From an archaeon (GTDB lineage: Archaea; Iainarchaeota; Iainarchaeia; CSSED10-239): a stretch of DNA of 64,000 nt. The notes below the pieces were generated by a model, which was not told the DNA's origin, did no database searches, and saw nothing but the letters and a program-made list of their open reading frames with translations. The DNA lies in NCBI GenBank assembly GCA_029563035.1, contig JAKQTP010000138.1:496001-560000 (forward strand), written 5' to 3'. Both the position numbers and the translations under genes were made by a program. Positions 1-7,596 of the stretch are shown piece after piece; positions within the stretch are counted from its first letter, which is position 1, and every line of letters begins with the position of its first letter.

Positions 1-1353
1 GATGAAACTAAAACGCATTGTGATTCTTTACAGATGTTGTTTAGTGTGTTTAATTTAATTAACACATCAGGAACAAGTATAAACAACAAATATATTTATC
101 TGATGAGCGATGGGGTGACAAAAGACTTATTGTCTGACTTTGTAAATCATGATGAATTTATGGGTGCAGTAAATACTAATTGGGATAATTATGATTTATT
201 ATCTGATGCAAACATTAATGCAGATAAATTCACAGTGTCAAAAATAGAAATAGATAGCTCAGGTAATGAGGTAAAAACTCTAAAGCCAGGAAAATATAGA
301 ATAACAATAAATGAGGAATTTTCTGTAAGCAAACCAACACCACTACATATAAAATTAGAATTAGTAAGAGAAATGCCATACACTATGAGAAATTTATTAT
401 ATTATATTCCTATAGATGGAGATTTAGGAATTGTTGGTAATGAGCAAAACAAAAGATCAGCAAGAGTCGGTTATGGCTCTTCTTTAACACAAGATTCACA
501 AACACCTTTGCCTGTACAGATAGGCGATCAAAAAGAATATTTTATATATCCAACAGCCAATGATGAAAACAAAAGTAGGGCAATAATTACTTTGCAAAAT
601 GATGCAGACAATTTTAAAAATACGCTAAGATCAGAAGGGAAGTTGTTAGATCTTATTCTTACAAATATAGACCCTGATGATCAATCTTTTAATATTGATA
701 TGACATACTCTCCAAGTTATCCAATACCACTTTATGCAAAAGTAGTTAATAGTAATGTTTCTGGGTTTAGTTATAAATTACGGAAAGGAGAAACACAAAA
801 TATTACAATAGCATTTGCAAATTTTTTAGTGTGGCAAGATTATAACAATGAGAACAAAACTTTAGCAGATGGACAATATTATAGTAGTGCAGGGAGTTAT
901 TTAAAATCAATGATTGATGGTAAGAAATTTGAATCTGTTTATGGCAATAATAACAATATTAAATTAATAAAAACAATGATGTATTGGCCAATGAATTATT
1001 ATGCAAAAAACATTTCAGATATATATCTTGTATTAAGTGATAGCGGTTCAAATTGTTGTGGTAACAACCCTGGATCAAAAATCTATTATTTAGTAAACTT
1101 AGAAGGTTCAACTACAACAGATAATATAAAAAGCATGACAAGGGTTGGAAATTTAACCACTAACACAGTAAGTTTAAATAGTCTTTTAAATTATATAAAT
1201 AATGATGCATGTATTAGAAGTGGACTTACAGTTACAACTATAAAATGGATTGATGAAAATGTGGGTTTTACACAAGAACAAATAGATCAAATAATTGAAA
1301 ATTCAGGTGTGTTAGGTAATAGTGATAACCCCACAACAGATATAATAAAATAA
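1..1353 (+). CDS. C-terminal part of a large secreted or surface protein, 5' end outside window
   Basis: The reading frame is open from base 1, so the gene begins before the window; the first internal ATG is at 34. About 450 residues are visible. They are rich in Asn, Asp, Ser, Thr and Tyr with few charged clusters, which is the composition of extracellular beta-rich proteins. I see no membrane segment in this part and no catalytic motif. A Cys pair (SNCCGNN, around residue 345 counted from the ATG at 34) could form a disulfide or bind metal. Two small membrane-protein genes follow at once, 12 bases downstream and then overlapping by one base, so the three probably form one transcript and perhaps one envelope-associated unit. 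I do not recognise a family. Confidence 0.6.
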   Translation, partial: DETKTHCDSLQMLFSVFNLINTSGTSINNKYIYLMSDGVTKDLLSDFVNHDEFMGAVNTNWDNYDLLSDANINADKFTVSKIEIDSSGNEVKTLKPGKYRITINEEFSVSKPTPLHIKLELVREMPYTMRNLLYYIPIDGDLGIVGNEQNKRSARVGYGSSLTQDSQTPLPVQIGDQKEYFIYPTANDENKSRAIITLQNDADNFKNTLRSEGKLLDLILTNIDPDDQSFNIDMTYSPSYPIPLYAKVVNSNVSGFSYKLRKGETQNITIAFANFLVWQDYNNENKTLADGQYYSSAGSYLKSMIDGKKFESVYGNNNNIKLIKTMMYWPMNYYAKNISDIYLVLSDSGSNCCGNNPGSKIYYLVNLEGSTTTDNIKSMTRVGNLTTNTVSLNSLLNYINNDACIRSGLTVTTIKWIDENVGFTQEQIDQIIENSGVLGNSDNPTTDIIK

Positions 1354-1365
1354 GGCAGAATAAAA

Positions 1366-1764
1366 ATGGATTTTACAATATTGGGTTTTTTTAGCGACAT
1401 GTCATTTTTATTAAAATTAGCATTTATAATATTTATAATCATATTTGTAAGAGAAAGAATAACCAAAAATTGGCTAGCAATTACAGCAATTGTAATTGTT
1501 TGTATTGTTTTAGTATTTTTCTACTGGCCAGTATTTGGATCTATATATGTCATATATATATTAATTACAATAGGTATTGGCTCTGTTCTTGTAGATACCT
1601 TCTTTGTAACTATGCAAGAGGGTCATGGAGGCGGCACAAGTCCTGAAGATATGCTTGGAAATCAAAGTCAAGGTTATCGAATGAGTGATGAAGGATCAGA
1701 AGTAGATATGGAACAATTGTTTGCTGCTAGACGTCAAGCCATGAGTAGAATGAGGAGAAGATAA
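1366..1764 (+). CDS. small membrane protein with three predicted membrane segments
   Basis: This 132-residue protein has hydrophobic stretches at about residues 14-28, 37-55 and 58-78. A hydrophilic tail follows, with a Gly-rich turn (EGHGGGTSPED) and a very basic end (RRQAMSRMRRR). The Arg-rich C-terminus suggests a cytoplasmic tail by the positive-inside rule. It starts 12 bases after the partial surface-protein gene and overlaps the next gene in a TAATG junction, so translation is probably coupled. I do not recognise the family. Small multi-pass proteins beside secreted proteins often belong to secretion or pilus assemblies, but nothing here proves that. Confidence 0.6.
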   Translation: MDFTILGFFSDMSFLLKLAFIIFIIIFVRERITKNWLAITAIVIVCIVLVFFYWPVFGSIYVIYILITIGIGSVLVDTFFVTMQEGHGGGTSPEDMLGNQSQGYRMSDEGSEVDMEQLFAARRQAMSRMRRR

Positions 1765-2108
1765 TGAATACTAAAGGATTTTTAAACTTTATTCCATTTT
1801 TAAAAAATGCCTCCTTAATTTGGAAGATATTAATTGTAATTTTATTAGTGATTTTTACAGTTCCACTTGCTGTTTCTGCAGTTCCAATACTTAAGTATGT
1901 TATTATGATTATTATTGCTTTTGTTGTTTATGGTATGGTCGCACCAGCATTTGGTAATAGTATTTTAACATTTATTGTGTTAGGTGTTATGTTATATTTT
2001 ATATTTAAATATTTTTATATTGCAACAGGTGCGTTTTTATTATATTTCTTTTTGATTTATGGGTTTACATCTGTACTTATCTGGGGTACTGCAAGGTTTG
2101 GGAGATAA
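1764..2108 (+). CDS. small hydrophobic membrane protein
   Basis: The protein has 114 residues and is almost entirely hydrophobic, with about four membrane segments (roughly residues 19-35, 38-57, 65-82 and 85-107) and few charges. Its ATG overlaps the stop of the preceding gene by one base, indicating translational coupling. It is the last gene before tRNA-Arg. No family motif is visible. The Leu/Ile/Phe/Tyr-rich composition and tandem organisation suggest it partners with the preceding membrane protein. The function is unknown. Confidence 0.6.
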   Translation: MNTKGFLNFIPFLKNASLIWKILIVILLVIFTVPLAVSAVPILKYVIMIIIAFVVYGMVAPAFGNSILTFIVLGVMLYFIFKYFYIATGAFLLYFFLIYGFTSVLIWGTARFGR

Positions 2109-2146
2109 TATTCTTTTTAAACCATTTAGATTCATATTATTTATAG

Positions 2147-2220
2147 GGATCTATGGTGTAGCCTGGATAGCATGTAAGCTTGCGGAGCTTGCGACTTGGG
2201 TTCAAATCCCAATAGATCCA
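2147..2220 (+). tRNA. tRNA-Arg (anticodon GCG)
   Basis: The acceptor stem GGATCTA/TAGATCC is perfectly paired with discriminator A. The D-stem is GTGT/GCAT, and the anticodon stem TAAGC/GCTTG encloses the loop TTGCGGA, giving anticodon GCG (Arg codons CGU/CGC). The T-arm TTGGG-TTCAAAT-CCCAA is perfect. No CCA is encoded and there is no intron. Confidence 0.95.
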
Positions 2221-2241
2221 TTTTATTAATTTGTGAAAAAT

Positions 2242-2496
2242 ATGCACTGGAAAAGAACAAGTTTTGTATTGTTGATACTCGGATTGTTATTTTTTGTAAT
2301 ATGGAATCAAATTGCTTGTAAAGGCATTTGTGGAGCATATCAAAAGAATATGTCTTTTATTATATTTCTTGTAATTTTTGTTTTTACAGCTATATTTCTA
2401 TATTATTCTTTGAAGCTATGGGCAGGAGCAAAGAAAAAATATATAGAAAAAGATGGAGAAAAAAAAGAAAAAACTCCTGAAAAAGGCGGAAAATAA
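2242..2496 (+). CDS. small two-pass membrane protein
   Basis: I place the start at ATG 2242. The in-frame GTG at 2233 is part of a GTGA ribosome-binding element five bases upstream, a pattern repeated at many genes in this window. The 84-residue product has two hydrophobic segments (about residues 7-22 and 35-54) separated by a short loop with two Cys (ACKGIC), which would lie outside the cell if the Lys/Glu-rich tail is cytoplasmic. The last 25 residues are almost all Lys, Glu and Gly. It lies between tRNA-Arg and the HU gene. I do not recognise a family. Confidence 0.5.
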   Translation: MHWKRTSFVLLILGLLFFVIWNQIACKGICGAYQKNMSFIIFLVIFVFTAIFLYYSLKLWAGAKKKYIEKDGEKKEKTPEKGGK

Positions 2497-2583
2497 GCGA
2501 TTTTAAAGCAAAAAATGCAGATATATTTAAAAATAGTTAGTATCAAAATAATATATCTTTTATTATATAAAAGGGGGTAAAAA

Positions 2584-2853
2584 ATGAACAAACAAACTTT
2601 AATAGAAGAAATCGGAAAGAAATCAGACCTTTCAAAGTCAAAGATTGAGGAGACCTTAAACCTTACACTTGATGCAATAAAGGCTGTAGTTAAGAAACAC
2701 AAGAAATTACAACTTGTTGGTTTTGGTACATTTGCAGTAAAGAATAGAGCAGCAAGAAAAGGAATAAACCCACAAACAGGAAAGACAATCCAGATAAAAG
2801 CAAGTAAAAGCGTTGGATTCAAAGTAAGTAAGGAATTCAAGAAAATGTTATAA
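2584..2853 (+). CDS. HU/IHF-family DNA-binding protein
   Basis: At 89 residues this is the normal HU length. The N-terminal helical part begins MNKQTLIEEIGKKSDLSKSK, like bacterial HU. The beta-arm carries the family signature as VGFGTFAVKNRAARKG followed by INPQTGK, including the Asn-Pro pair that intercalates into DNA. HU bends DNA and compacts the nucleoid, acting as a dimer. HU-type proteins are common in bacteria and patchy in archaea (Thermoplasma HTa and some DPANN), so acquisition from bacteria is likely. A strong purine-rich ribosome-binding site (GGGGGT) lies before ATG 2584, and a hairpin terminator follows, so it is probably a well-expressed single-gene unit. Confidence 0.93.
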   Translation: MNKQTLIEEIGKKSDLSKSKIEETLNLTLDAIKAVVKKHKKLQLVGFGTFAVKNRAARKGINPQTGKTIQIKASKSVGFKVSKEFKKML

Positions 2854-2868
2854 GTTTAACAACTATCA

Positions 2869-2912
2869 AAGAAAAATCTATTGATTTTTCTTGGGTTTCT
2901 TTTTCTTTTTTT
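2869..2912 (+). terminator. hairpin and T-rich terminator after HU gene
   Basis: AAGAAAAATC and GATTTTTCTT form a perfect 10-bp stem with a 4-base loop (TATT), followed by long T-rich tracts. The hairpin starts 16 bases after the HU stop codon. The T tracts alone would terminate archaeal RNA polymerase. Confidence 0.75.
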
Positions 2913-3046
2913 ATTTTTAAATTCTTTTCTCTGTTTTTTTATTTTTAAATTAATTCTGTTTTTTAATGTTCTGTTGGTTTTTCCCAGAAACGCTTTTTAA
3001 ATGTTCTTAACATTAATATATTTATAGATATTAAAAATGATGAAAT

Positions 3047-3314
3047 ATGAACAAGATTTGTAAGATAGACGATTATGGGAGAGTGTTTCTTCCAAAGTTT
3101 GCAACAGCAAGCAAGTATAGCGTAAGCTATGATCTAAATTCTGCTCTAGTCATCCTAGAGAAAATAAACTCTTGTTCCCATCATCATTAAATCAATTTCT
3201 ACAGATAAGAAGAATAGAGTTCTTATACCATCAAGTATTAGAAGATCTATTGGTTTGTATGACTATGTAAATGTAAGTATAACTCCAGACAAGATCGTGA
3301 TATCTAAAATATGA
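3047..3314 (+). pseudogene. tandem AbrB/SpoVT-domain protein, broken by a frameshift
   Basis: The first frame (ATG 3047 to TAA 3188) encodes 47 residues with a typical swapped-hairpin AbrB core (KIDDYGRVFLPKF, then ALVILEKI). The second half, in the next frame from about 3171 to TGA 3312, encodes another AbrB core (STDKKNRVLIPSSIRRSIGL, then DKIVISKI) but has no start codon of its own. Together they read as one protein of about 89 residues with two AbrB domains and a +1 break near 3171-3190. AbrB domains bind DNA as antitoxins or transition-state regulators. The break could be a real inactivation, a sequencing error or a programmed shift. No toxin gene is adjacent, since tRNA-His follows. Confidence 0.6.
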
Positions 3315-3321
3315 AATTAAT

Positions 3322-3394
3322 GGTCTATGTAGTGTAGTGGTTAGCATCAAGGCCTGTGAAGCCTTGGGCCCGAGTTCAAATCCCGGCATAGACC
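3322..3394 (+). tRNA. tRNA-His (anticodon GTG), with encoded G-1
   Basis: The anticodon stem AAGGC/GCCTT encloses CTGTGAA, so the anticodon is GTG. Eight acceptor pairs can be drawn, with an extra 5' G (3322, G-1) opposite C73 (3394), the identity feature of His tRNA. The T-loop is TTCAAAT. The T-stem has one A52-C62 mismatch at the gene level. The gene sits 48 bases upstream of the HisRS start. Confidence 0.94.
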
Positions 3395-3442
3395 TTTTTA
3401 AATTGTTTCTATATTTAAATTATTAATGAAATGTGAAAATAT

Positions 3443-4735
3443 ATGGCAAAATTAATACTTGAAACTGCAAGAGGAACTAGAGATTTTCCTCCATCAGAAA
3501 AGATAATTAGAGATAAGGTTATTAATCAGATTAAAGAAATATTTGAAATATATGGCTTTTCTCCATTGGAGACGCCAACCTTTGAAAAGCTAGAGATACT
3601 TGAGGCAAAGTTTGGGGCTGGAGAAAACTCTGATGCAATCTCAGAAATATACAGGTTTAAAGATCAAGGCAATAGAGACCTGGGATTAAGATACGAGTTT
3701 ACTTTTGCTCTTGCACGATTTGTTGGACAAAACCCACAATTAAAACTACCATTTAAAAGATACCAAATAGGAACTGTCTTTAGAGACGGTCCAATAAAGG
3801 CTGGGAGATACAGGGAATTCTATCAGTGTGATATTGATGTTGTTGGTGTTAAGAGTGTTCTTGCAGATGCTGAGGCCTTAGCAGTTGTTAAAGATGTTTT
3901 TAATAAACTAATGCTTGATGTTGTCATTGAGGTAAATGACAGAAAATTATTAACAGAAATCATAAAATATTCTGGAATTGAAGAAAATCAAGCAACGCAA
4001 GTAATTATCTCTATAGATAAGCTAAAAAAGATTGGCATCAATGGAGTCAAAGCTGAGCTTCTTGAAAAGCAAATACCTAAAGACAAAATTGAAAAGCTCA
4101 TGAATCTCTTAACAGAGATAGAGAAAGGAACAAACACAGAAAAACTAAAATCTTTAAAAAAGATCTTGGGAGAAACAGAGGGCCTAAAAGAGATTGAAGA
4201 ACTTTTAGGTTATCTTAAAGACTTTTCTGTAGAGGTTGAGTTTTCGCCATCACTTGCAAGGGGACTTGGCTACTATACTGGTCCGATCTTTGAAGTATTT
4301 TTAAAAGATCAAACAATAATGAATAGCTCTATTGCTGGTGGTGGAAGATGGGACAAAATGATTGGAAAGTACATAGGTAATGAAAAATTGAACTATCCTG
4401 CAACAGGCCTTTCTTTTGGAATAGAACCGATTATGGACATTATTCTCAAAAGAGATGGAACTGAAAGGCAAACAGTAACAGATTTATTTGTTATTCCAAT
4501 AAAAACAAAAGAACAAGCAATAAAAATAACTCAAGAACTAAGGAAAAGAGGCCTAAAGGCACAAGTTGATCTTTTAGATAGGTCTGTATCTAAAAATATA
4601 GAGTATGCAGACAAGCTAGGCATACCTTATGTTGGCTTTTTAGGCGAAGATGAGATAAAACAAAACAAGATAAAGATCAGAAACCTAAAAACAGGAAAAG
4701 AAGAACTAATAGATGTTGATAAAGTAAATCTTTAA
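3443..4735 (+). CDS. hisS: histidyl-tRNA synthetase (HisRS)
   Basis: This is a class II synthetase that charges tRNA-His in the cytoplasm. The length of 430 residues is typical. Motif 1 is within the first 50 residues. Motif 2 reads FKRYQIGTVFRDGPIKAGRY with REFYQCDIDVVG after it, and the His-specific HisA motif is visible as ARGLGYYTGPIFEV. The last ~90 residues form the alpha/beta anticodon-binding domain (VIPIKTKEQAIKITQELRKR region). A GTGA element precedes ATG 3443. It follows tRNA-His, its own substrate, by 48 bases, so the two may share a transcript. A Fic-domain gene follows with its own promoter. Confidence 0.96.
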   Translation: MAKLILETARGTRDFPPSEKIIRDKVINQIKEIFEIYGFSPLETPTFEKLEILEAKFGAGENSDAISEIYRFKDQGNRDLGLRYEFTFALARFVGQNPQLKLPFKRYQIGTVFRDGPIKAGRYREFYQCDIDVVGVKSVLADAEALAVVKDVFNKLMLDVVIEVNDRKLLTEIIKYSGIEENQATQVIISIDKLKKIGINGVKAELLEKQIPKDKIEKLMNLLTEIEKGTNTEKLKSLKKILGETEGLKEIEELLGYLKDFSVEVEFSPSLARGLGYYTGPIFEVFLKDQTIMNSSIAGGGRWDKMIGKYIGNEKLNYPATGLSFGIEPIMDIILKRDGTERQTVTDLFVIPIKTKEQAIKITQELRKRGLKAQVDLLDRSVSKNIEYADKLGIPYVGFLGEDEIKQNKIKIRNLKTGKEELIDVDKVNL

Positions 4736-4737
4736 AA

Positions 4738-4776
4738 TGTAGCCAAATAATCTAATCTATTTATAAATTGTAGCCA
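4738..4776 (+). promoter_or_regulatory. promoter of the Fic gene with two copies of TGTAGCCA
   Basis: A TATA box, TTTATAAA, lies at 4760-4767. Its centre is 26 bases before ATG 4790, so the transcript is probably leaderless. TGTAGCCA occurs at 4738-4745 and again at 4769-4776, flanking the TATA box on both sides. A third GTAGCCA follows the gene at 5741-5747. Placement on both sides of the TATA box fits a repressor operator, but that role is inferred. Confidence 0.45.
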
Positions 4777-4789
4777 CCTAAATATATTT

Positions 4790-5734
4790 ATGTTTGTAGA
4801 AGAAAGAAAAACAGATTCTGGTAAAAAATATTATCTTGTGCATTCTTACAGAGAAGGAAAAAAGGTTAAAAAAATTAGAGAGTATCTTGGTAATGATCTA
4901 AGCAAAACCAAAATTCATTCTCTTAAAAAACCAGCAAAAGAAAGAATAGAGTATAAGATAGCAAACATAAGAAAAATAAAAGACCCTCTAAAGAATATAC
5001 TTTCAAAAGAAGAAATAGAAAGAGTAAAAGAGCTACAAAAAGAAATAAAGGTTTTCCATCTTTCAAAAGAACAATGGATACAGTTTACTGAAAATTTCAC
5101 ATATAACACTAATGCTATCGAAGGTTCAAAACTTGATAAAAAAGAAGTTAAAGAAATAATTGAAGATAAGATTTGGCCAAAAGAGAAAAGCAAAGAAGAT
5201 ATTTCAGAAGCCCAAGGTGTTAAAGTTGCAATTGATTTTATAAGAAATACAAAAGAACATATTTCTATAGAACTTATTAAAGAAATACATAGACTTGTTT
5301 TTAAAAACTCAAAACCATTTGCTGGGCAAATAAGACCAAAAGGAACAGAGGTTGTAATTTCAAATGGTTTAGGAACCATTGTTCATAGAGGTGCACCATC
5401 TGAGAAAATAATTGAGTTACTTGAAGAATTGGTGGCATGGTATAATAAATACAAAGATAAATACCCGCCTATACTTCTTGCAGCTGTTGTTCATAATCAA
5501 TTTGAAAATATTCACCCTTTCCAAGATGGAAATGGAAGGGTTGGAAGAATTCTTTTAAATAATATTCTTCTAAAAAACAAATTGCCTCCTGTAGATATTA
5601 CTTTTGAAAATAGACATAAATATTATTTTTGTCTTAGAGAATACCAGAACAATCAAAATATTAGACCAACAATAGAGCTTTTAGTAGAAGAATATAAAGC
5701 ACTAAAGAAAAAATTAAAGGTGACCACAAAATAA
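4790..5734 (+). CDS. Fic-domain protein (probable AMP-transferase) with N-terminal inhibitory motif
   Basis: The 314-residue protein carries the Fic active-site motif HPFQDGNGRVGR (about residues 238-249), whose His and Asn/Gly/Arg residues transfer AMP or another phosphate-containing group to a target hydroxyl. An upstream TNAIEG at about residue 107 fits the (S/T)xxxE(G/N) inhibitory helix, in which the Glu blocks the ATP site (class II Fic). The first ~60 residues resemble a small basic beta domain often preceding Fic domains. The target protein cannot be told from sequence. No Doc/Phd-style partner gene is adjacent, so it is probably a stand-alone, self-inhibited enzyme. Flanking GTAGCCA repeats may reflect private regulation or transfer as a unit. 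Confidence 0.9.
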   Translation: MFVEERKTDSGKKYYLVHSYREGKKVKKIREYLGNDLSKTKIHSLKKPAKERIEYKIANIRKIKDPLKNILSKEEIERVKELQKEIKVFHLSKEQWIQFTENFTYNTNAIEGSKLDKKEVKEIIEDKIWPKEKSKEDISEAQGVKVAIDFIRNTKEHISIELIKEIHRLVFKNSKPFAGQIRPKGTEVVISNGLGTIVHRGAPSEKIIELLEELVAWYNKYKDKYPPILLAAVVHNQFENIHPFQDGNGRVGRILLNNILLKNKLPPVDITFENRHKYYFCLREYQNNQNIRPTIELLVEEYKALKKKLKVTTK

Positions 5735-5826
5735 GAAATAGTAGCCACATTTAATTAACGCTTTAAGCAATCAATTTTAAAATAAATCTCTTTCTATATT
5801 ATATATGATATTTAAGTGAAAAAAAC

Positions 5827-7596
5827 ATGATAACAACAATTGAGCTTAAACAAAAATTTTTAGACTTTTTTAAAAGTAAAGACCATAAAGTAATAGAACA
5901 GGCATCTTTGATTCCTGAAAATGATAATACTGTTCTTTTTACAACTGCAGGCATGCATCCCTTGGTTCCTTTTCTTCTTGGTCAGCCACATCCTTTAGGT
6001 AAAAGACTAGTTAACTATCAATTATGCATTAGAACAACAGATATTGATGAAATTGGAGATGCAACTCATTTTTCAATGTTTGAGATGCTTGGAAATTGGT
6101 CTCTTGGCGATTATTTCAAAAAAGAATCAATTGCTTATTCTTATGAGTTTTTAACAAGTAAAGAATGGTTAGGTCTTGACAAGAACAGATTAGCAATAAC
6201 CGTCTTTTCTGGAAATGATAATGTGCCAATAGACAAAGAAACAATATTCCATTGGCTAGAACAAGGTGTGCCAAAGGAAAGAATAGTCGCTATTGCTGAT
6301 AACTGGTGGGGACCTGCAGGAGACTCAGGACCTTGTGGACCAGACACAGAAATGTTTTATTGGAAAGATAATTCTAGACCAGCACCATTAATTTTTGATC
6401 CTGATGATGAAAATTGGGTAGAGATATGGAACAATGTTTTTTTAGAATATAATAAAACAAAAGATGGCAAATTTGAGGAACTTGAACAAAAAAATATTGA
6501 TACTGGTCTTGGAACAGAAAGAGTGGCTATGATTCTTAATGGTCTGGATGACGCTTTTAAGGTTGGAAAGATAAAGGAAATTTATGATTATGTTTTAAGT
6601 CTTGCAAAAGACAAAGAAAACACAAAGGCAATAAAGATTATAACTGACCATTTGAGAGCTGCAACTTTTATTCTTGCAGATTCTAGAGGCGCAATTCCTA
6701 GTAATACTGATCAAGGATATATTCTTAGAAGGTTTATAAGAAGGGCAATAAGGTATGGCAGATTAATAGGCATAGAAAATAATTTCTGTTCAAAAGTTTC
6801 AAAAAAGATAATGGATCTATATGATCAAGAATATCCTCATTTAAAATTTAAATATCAATTTGTTTTAAACGAGCTTGAAAAAGAAGAAAACAAATTTAAT
6901 TTAACTCTAGAAAATGGCTTGAAGGAATTTAACAGAATGATAGAAACTCAAGAAAAACTGTCTGGAAAAGACGCATTTCTTCTTTACCAGTCTTTTGGCT
7001 TTCCAATAGAGGTGGTTGAAGAACTTGCTAAGGAGAAAAACATTTCTATAGATGTTTCTGGGTTTATTGAAGAAGAAAAAAAGCACAAAGAAATCTCAAG
7101 AGCTGGTGCAGAACATAAATTTAAGGGTGGGCTTGCTGAACAAACAAATATAACCACCAGATATCACACAGCAACACACATACTAAATCAATCTTTAAGA
7201 AATATTATAAATAAAGAAATTAGACAGAAAGGCAGTAACATAACTTCTGAAAGGTTAAGATTTGATTTTAATTTTGATAGGAAGTTAACGCCTGAAGAAA
7301 TACAAGCAGTAGAAGATGAGGTTAACAAAGTAATAGCTAGAGAGCTTGATGTTGTAAAAGAATCTATGCCATTAGCTAAAGCAATAGAAAGTGGAGCACA
7401 GGCAGAGTTTGGGGCAAGATATCCTGAAGTTGTGTTTGTATATTCTGTTGGGGACTACTCAAAAGAAATCTGTATGGGGCCACATGTAAATAATACAAAA
7501 GAGCTTGGAAGATTTAAGATCATTAAAGAAGAAGGCATAGCTGCTGGTGTTAGAAGAATCAAAGCTGTGCTTGAGGACAATACTGAAAAAGCATGA
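5827..7596 (+). CDS. alaS: alanyl-tRNA synthetase (AlaRS), short form without C-Ala domain
   Basis: AlaRS charges tRNA-Ala and clears mischarged Ser/Gly. The class II catalytic core occupies about residues 1-240 (FTTAGMHPLVPFLLG; motif 2 FSMFEMLGNWSLGDYF; motif 3 near TGLGTERVAMIL). A helical tRNA-recognition region follows, then an editing domain with the zinc-site motifs HTATH (about residue 448) and CMGPH (about residue 549). The protein ends right after the editing domain at 589 residues, whereas standard AlaRS has about 870 and a C-terminal oligomerisation/tRNA-elbow domain. The text resembles short AlaRS of Patescibacteria and DPANN. ATG 5827 is preceded by GTGA. The next gene overlaps by four bases (ATGA). 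Confidence 0.94.
   Translation: MITTIELKQKFLDFFKSKDHKVIEQASLIPENDNTVLFTTAGMHPLVPFLLGQPHPLGKRLVNYQLCIRTTDIDEIGDATHFSMFEMLGNWSLGDYFKKESIAYSYEFLTSKEWLGLDKNRLAITVFSGNDNVPIDKETIFHWLEQGVPKERIVAIADNWWGPAGDSGPCGPDTEMFYWKDNSRPAPLIFDPDDENWVEIWNNVFLEYNKTKDGKFEELEQKNIDTGLGTERVAMILNGLDDAFKVGKIKEIYDYVLSLAKDKENTKAIKIITDHLRAATFILADSRGAIPSNTDQGYILRRFIRRAIRYGRLIGIENNFCSKVSKKIMDLYDQEYPHLKFKYQFVLNELEKEENKFNLTLENGLKEFNRMIETQEKLSGKDAFLLYQSFGFPIEVVEELAKEKNISIDVSGFIEEEKKHKEISRAGAEHKFKGGLAEQTNITTRYHTATHILNQSLRNIINKEIRQKGSNITSERLRFDFNFDRKLTPEEIQAVEDEVNKVIARELDVVKESMPLAKAIESGAQAEFGARYPEVVFVYSVGDYSKEICMGPHVNNTKELGRFKIIKEEGIAAGVRRIKAVLEDNTEKA

Noticed and set aside
2403..2840. Minus-strand frame over the HU gene (145 codons)
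   Set aside because: It lies opposite HU and the preceding small membrane protein. HU is a recognised family, so this is an antisense shadow.
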